A stretch of 64,000 nucleotides of DNA from contig NZ_CP086136.1 in assembly GCF_017565645.3 (NCBI RefSeq), positions 2,897,501-2,961,500 of the forward strand. The letters are read 5' to 3'. Both the position numbers and the translations under genes were made by a program. Under the pieces are notes generated by a model. That model worked only from the letters and a program-made list of their open reading frames with translations. It was not told the origin of the DNA and ran no database searches. Below, piece after piece: positions 57,366 through 64,000 of the stretch. Each line of letters starts with the position of its first letter. Positions within the stretch are counted from its first letter, which is position 1. This stretch comes from Bradyrhizobium barranii subsp. barranii (lineage in GTDB: Bacteria; Pseudomonadota; Alphaproteobacteria; Rhizobiales; Xanthobacteraceae).

Positions 57366-59387
57366 ATGAACATCTCCGTCCACGCCGAAGCCGACATCAC
57401 GGCAGTCACACACAACGATCTCGCCAATGCCGTCCGCTTCCTCGCGGTCGACGCCATCGAGACCTCGCAGTCCGGCCATCCCGGCCTTCCGATGGGCATG
57501 GCCGACGTCGCAACCGTGCTGTTCTCGCGGTTCCTCAAGTTCGACTCCGCGCACCCGAACTGGCCGGATCGCGACCGCTTCGTGCTGTCGGCGGGGCACG
57601 GTTCGATGCTGCTCTATGCGCTGCTGCATCTCACCGGCGGCGATGTCAGCCTGGACGACATCAAGGCGTTCCGGCAGTGGGGCTCGAAGACGCCGGGCCA
57701 TCCGGAATACGGCCACACGCCGGGTGTCGAGACCACGACCGGCCCGCTGGGGCAGGGGATCGCGACCGCGGTCGGCATGGCGCTCGCCGAGCGCATGGCC
57801 AATGCGCGGCACGGCGACGGCTTGGTCGATCACTTCACCTATGTGATCGCGGGCGACGGCTGCCTGATGGAAGGCATCAGTCAGGAGGCGATCTCGCTCG
57901 CCGGTCATCTCCAGCTCGGCCGGCTGATCGTGCTGTTCGACGACAACGGCATCTCCATCGACGGGCCGACCTCGCTGGCCACTTCCGATGATCAGCTCGC
58001 GCGCTTTGCGGCCTCCGGCTGGTCGGTCCGCAGTGTCGACGGCCATGACCCCGAAGCGGTTGCGCAGGCGATTGCCGAAGAGCGTGAGAGCACAAAACCG
58101 TCGCTGATCGCCTGCCGTACCATCATCGGCTATGGCGCGCCGGACCGTCAGGGCACCGAGAAGGCGCATGGTGCGCCGCTCGGCACCGAGCAAACAGCAG
58201 CGGCGCGGCGGACGCTCGGCTGGGACTATCAGCCCTTCGTGGTGCCGATCCCGATCCTCAAGGCATGGCGGATGATCGGACAGCGCGGGCAGGTCGAGCG
58301 TCTTGCCTGGCTCGACCGCTACGAATGCGCGACGGCCGCGCAGCGCGAGCTGTTCATCGAGGGCAAGGCCGTTGCCCTGCCAGAGGCCTATGCCCAGGCC
58401 TCGGCGAAATTGCGCGAGCGCTTTGCCAGCGAGCGTCCGAAGCTGGCGACGCGGCAAGCCTCGCAGCAGGTGCTCGACGGTATCGCCGGGACAATTCCCG
58501 GACTGGTCGGCGGCTCGGCGGACCTGACGCATTCGAACCTCACGCATGCCAAAGCGCAGACTCCGGTGACGCGTGGGACGTTCGCCGGCGGCTACATCCA
58601 CTACGGCATTCGCGAGCACGGCATGGCCGCCGCGATGAATGGCCTCGCGTTGCATGGCGGATTCATTCCCTATGGCGGCACCTTTCTCGCCTTCTCCGAC
58701 TACAGCCGGCCGGCGATCCGTCTTGCGGCCTTGATGCGGCTGCGCGTCATCCATGTGATGACCCACGACTCCATCGGTCTTGGCGAGGACGGTCCCACGC
58801 ATCAGCCCGTCGAGCATCTCGCGGCGCTGCGCGTCATCCCGAATCTTCTGGTGTTCCGCCCCGCCGACGCGGTCGAGACGCTGGAAGCTTGGGACTGCGC
58901 GCTCGAGGCGGAAGATCGCCCCTCCGTGCTGTGTCTGTCGCGTCAGGCGCTGCCGACATTCCGCAGCGACGTGCGCGGCAGGAACCGTGTCGCGCGCGGC
59001 GCCTACCTCATCGTCTCGCCGGACGGCGGTCGCGACGTCACGTTGATGGCGACCGGCTCCGAAGTCTCGATCGCGCTGGAAGCCGCTCGCCTGCTCGCGA
59101 CGGAACATATCCGCGCCGCCGTGGTCTCCGCGCCATGCTTCGCGCTGTTCGAGGAGCAGCCGGAGGACTACCGCGCCTGCGTGCTCGGCACCGCCCCGCG
59201 CGTCGGCATCGAGGCCGCAGTCGCCGGCGATTGGCATCGCTGGATCGGCACTGACGGCGAGTTCGTCGGCATGCGCGGCTTCGGCGCCTCTGCGCCGGCG
59301 CCCGTGCTCTACCGCGAATTCGGCATCACGCCGCAAAGCGTTGCCGAAGCCGCCCGGCGGACGATCACCCGCGCCGGCAAGCCATAA
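57366..59387 (+). CDS. cbbT: Transketolase
   Basis: Thiamine-diphosphate enzyme transferring two-carbon units in the regenerative phase of the cycle. 673 residues, full length. ThDP/Mg site: [21 protein letters not shown], with [13 protein letters not shown]-terminal [18 protein letters not shown]. Pyrimidine domain with [19 protein letters not shown] (catalytic Glu). It lies 16 bases after cbbP. Confidence 0.96.
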   Translation: MNISVHAEADITAVTHNDLANAVRFLAVDAIETSQSGHPGLPMGMADVATVLFSRFLKFDSAHPNWPDRDRFVLSAGHGSMLLYALLHLTGGDVSLDDIKAFRQWGSKTPGHPEYGHTPGVETTTGPLGQGIATAVGMALAERMANARHGDGLVDHFTYVIAGDGCLMEGISQEAISLAGHLQLGRLIVLFDDNGISIDGPTSLATSDDQLARFAASGWSVRSVDGHDPEAVAQAIAEERESTKPSLIACRTIIGYGAPDRQGTEKAHGAPLGTEQTAAARRTLGWDYQPFVVPIPILKAWRMIGQRGQVERLAWLDRYECATAAQRELFIEGKAVALPEAYAQASAKLRERFASERPKLATRQASQQVLDGIAGTIPGLVGGSADLTHSNLTHAKAQTPVTRGTFAGGYIHYGIREHGMAAAMNGLALHGGFIPYGGTFLAFSDYSRPAIRLAALMRLRVIHVMTHDSIGLGEDGPTHQPVEHLAALRVIPNLLVFRPADAVETLEAWDCALEAEDRPSVLCLSRQALPTFRSDVRGRNRVARGAYLIVSPDGGRDVTLMATGSEVSIALEAARLLATEHIRAAVVSAPCFALFEEQPEDYRACVLGTAPRVGIEAAVAGDWHRWIGTDGEFVGMRGFGASAPAPVLYREFGITPQSVAEAARRTITRAGKP

Positions 59388-59401
59388 CAGGAGGAACTTT
59401 C

Positions 59402-61979
<2,578 letters not shown>

Positions 61980-61990
61980 GGAGATGAGAT

Positions 61991-62398
61991 ATGAAACTGA
62001 CCCAGGGCTGCTTCTCGTTCCTGCCTGATCTGACCGACGACCAGATCACGAAGCAGGTGCAATATTGCCTCGCCAATGGCTGGGCGGTGAATATCGAGTT
62101 CACCGACGATCCGCATCCCCGCAACACCTATTGGGAGATGTGGGGCCTGCCGATGTTCGACCTCCAGGACGCCGCCGGCGTGATGATGGAGCTCGCCGAA
62201 TGCCGCAGGGTTTACGGCGATCGCTACATCCGCATCAGTGGATTCGACTCCAGCCATGGCTGGGAATCGGTGCGGATCTCGTTCCTCGTCAAGCGCCCGC
62301 CGCAGGAAGCCGAGTTCGAGCTGGTGCGGCAGGAGGTGGGGGGACGTGCGATCCGCTACACAACCGTGCGCCGGCCGGCCGCGCACGCGTCGACCTAG
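61991..62398 (+). CDS. cbbS: RubisCO small subunit
   Basis: A 135-residue small subunit with [34 protein letters not shown] and [18 protein letters not shown]. The C-terminal extension ([20 protein letters not shown]) forms the beta-hairpin typical of red-type enzymes. 11 bases after cbbL. Confidence 0.96.
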   Translation: MKLTQGCFSFLPDLTDDQITKQVQYCLANGWAVNIEFTDDPHPRNTYWEMWGLPMFDLQDAAGVMMELAECRRVYGDRYIRISGFDSSHGWESVRISFLVKRPPQEAEFELVRQEVGGRAIRYTTVRRPAAHAST

Positions 62399-62495
62399 TC
62401 ACTCCTCTCCGCGCGGAGCACTCCCTGCTCCGTTTCCTTGGCGGACCACTGCTTCGCCGCTCCCCCGCGGCGAAGCTCTTTTCCTCGAGGTGCCG

Positions 62496-63431
62496 ATGCT
62501 TGATGTCCCTCATGCGACGACCGCTGAAACGAACGAGACCAGTTTCGATCTCCGCAAGGAGGCCGAGGCGGCCGGGATCACCGACACGCTGCAACAGCTC
62601 GAGCAGGAGCTGATCGGCCTCCGGCCGGTCAAGAACCGCGTGCGCCAGATCGCGTCACTGCTGCTGATCGAACGCATCCGCCAGCGTGCGGGACTGGCAT
62701 CGTCGCCACCGACGCTGCACATGTCGTTCACCGGTAATCCCGGCACGGGCAAGACCACGGTGGCGCTGCGTATGGCGAAGATCCTGCACGGTCTCGGTTT
62801 CGTGCGGCGCGGGCAGGTGATCTCGGTGACGCGCGACGATCTCGTCGGCCAGTATATCGGCCATACCGCGCCGAAGACGAAGGAGATCTTGAAGAAGGCG
62901 ATGGGCGGCGTGTTGTTCATCGACGAGGCCTACTATCTCCACCGGCCCGACAACGAGCGCGATTACGGCCAGGAGGCGATCGAGATCCTGCTCCAGGTGA
63001 TGGAGAACCAACGCGAGGACCTCGTCGTGATCCTCGCCGGCTATGGCGAGCGAATGACGAGCTTCTTTGCCTCCAACCCGGGCTTCCGTTCGCGCATCGC
63101 CCATCACATCGACTTCCCGGACTATGCGGAAGCCGAGCTTCTGGTCATCGCCGAGCTGATGCTGAAGGAGCGAGGATACCGCTTCTCGGCTGCGGCACGC
63201 GAGGCCTTCGAGAAATACATCGAACTGCGCCGGACCCAGCCGTTCTTCTCCAATGCGCGCTCGATCCGCAATGCGGTCGACCGCATCCGCCTGCGGCAGG
63301 CCGACCGCCTCGTGTCTGATCTCAACCGGATGCTCGATGTCGCCGATCTCGAGACGATCGATCCGACGGATGTCCTTGCGAGCCGCGTTTTCAGCGGTGG
63401 TGCGGACGCGCAGAGGAGTGCGACGCCATGA
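62496..63431 (+). CDS. cbbX: Red-type RubisCO activase CbbX
   Basis: Hexameric AAA+ remodeller that releases inhibitory sugar phosphates from RubisCO. 311 residues. Walker [16 protein letters not shown] (about 82-96), pore loop region [11 protein letters not shown], Walker [13 protein letters not shown], and sensor/Arg-finger segment [22 protein letters not shown] lies five bases before the ATG. It is separated by 97 bases from cbbS. Confidence 0.96.
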   Translation: MLDVPHATTAETNETSFDLRKEAEAAGITDTLQQLEQELIGLRPVKNRVRQIASLLLIERIRQRAGLASSPPTLHMSFTGNPGTGKTTVALRMAKILHGLGFVRRGQVISVTRDDLVGQYIGHTAPKTKEILKKAMGGVLFIDEAYYLHRPDNERDYGQEAIEILLQVMENQREDLVVILAGYGERMTSFFASNPGFRSRIAHHIDFPDYAEAELLVIAELMLKERGYRFSAAAREAFEKYIELRRTQPFFSNARSIRNAVDRIRLRQADRLVSDLNRMLDVADLETIDPTDVLASRVFSGGADAQRSATP

Positions 63432-64000
63432 CGGGAGAAATCCTCATCGCGCCTTCGATCCTGGCCGCCGATTTCGCGCGCCTCGGGGAGGAGATCAGGG
63501 CAATTGATGCCGCCGGCGCCGACTGGATCCACTGTGACGTCATGGACGGACATTTCGTGCCGAACATCAGCTTTGGCGCCGACGTCATCAAGGCGATCCG
63601 GCCGGCGACGGCGAAGATCTTTGACGTGCATCTGATGATCGCGCCGACCGATCCCTATCTGGAGGCGTTCGCAAAAGCAGGTGCCGACGTCATCACGGTT
63701 CATGCCGAAGCCGGCCCGCATCTGGACCGCTCGCTCCAGGCCATCCGCGCGCTCGGCAAGAAGGCTGGTGTCAGCCTGTGTCCGACTACACCGGAAGCTG
63801 CGATCGAATACGTGCTTGATCGTCTCGACCTCGTGCTGGTGATGACGGTCAATCCCGGCTTCGGCGGCCAGTCCTTCCTCGACTCCCAGATCGAGAAGAT
63901 CAGGCGCATTCGAAGCATGATCGGCGACCGGCCGATTCGGCTCGAGGTCGATGGCGGCATCACGCGCGACAATGCCGCCGCCGTGGCTGCCGCGGGCGCC
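63428..64000 (+). CDS. cbbE: Ribulose-phosphate 3-epimerase (3' end outside window)
   Basis: Interconverts ribulose- and xylulose-5-phosphate. 191 codons are visible: [40 protein letters not shown], and [10 protein letters not shown] with RLEVDGGI, all active-site elements of the barrel. The ATG overlaps the cbbX stop (ATGA). The frame is open at the window end. Confidence 0.95.
   Translation, partial: MTGEILIAPSILAADFARLGEEIRAIDAAGADWIHCDVMDGHFVPNISFGADVIKAIRPATAKIFDVHLMIAPTDPYLEAFAKAGADVITVHAEAGPHLDRSLQAIRALGKKAGVSLCPTTPEAAIEYVLDRLDLVLVMTVNPGFGGQSFLDSQIEKIRRIRSMIGDRPIRLEVDGGITRDNAAAVAAAGA

Overview
The window looks like chromosome of a Bradyrhizobium-type alphaproteobacterium. The base composition is uniformly G+C-rich, red-type (form IC) RubisCO is encoded in a cbbFPTALSXE operon with a divergent cbbR, NAD synthesis genes are ordered nadA-nadB-nadC, and many intergenic palindromic repeats of the kind common in that genus are present. 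The genus call is inference from gene content and repeats; no rRNA is present.

Layout. 1-11.9 kb: the 3' part of pyruvate phosphate dikinase with a clear terminator, a SleB-type cell-wall hydrolase, the nadABC operon (minus strand), an MFS transporter, an AcuI/YhdH-type reductase and two small unknowns. 12-19.9 kb: four tandem chemoreceptor genes, of which the second is split in two by a frame change. 19.9-26.4 kb (minus): a frame-disrupted DUF2339 membrane protein, a NadQ-type NAD regulator with a phosphatase gene, and an operon of ygfZ, tag and an HD-domain gene. 26.5-39.8 kb: housekeeping and accessory metabolism (dihydroorotase-like, sulfurtransferase, ECF sigma factor with DUF4142 and cupredoxin genes, Nudix, SRAP, CoA transferase, a GrdB-like cysteine protein, FAD oxidoreductase, Sua5), then tRNA-Pro(CGG). 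40-41.3 kb: a row of very small minus-strand genes. 41.5-48.6 kb: a mobile-element and debris zone with a complete IS3-family element, a complete IS1380-family element beside a broken copy of its own left end, gene fragments and dispersed repeats. 48.7-51.5 kb: a TetR regulator and an MFS exporter with matching palindromic operators, plus small unknowns. 51.5-54 kb: a TonB-dependent siderophore receptor that stops five codons before a canonical C-terminal end. 54.3-64 kb: cbbR and the Calvin-cycle operon, running off the window inside the ribulose-phosphate epimerase gene.

Connections. NadQ (22.7-23.6 kb) is a likely repressor of nadABC, whose promoter region carries two copies of a 15-bp TRCTCWATMTGAGTA-like motif. 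The TetR gene and the adjacent exporter share near-identical 16-bp palindromes. The cbb operon encodes most enzymes of CO2 fixation and the RubisCO activase CbbX. Four reading-frame lesions (chemoreceptor 2, DUF2339, siderophore receptor stop, SRAP fragment) are the most unusual signals. I found no convincing wholly new multi-gene system.
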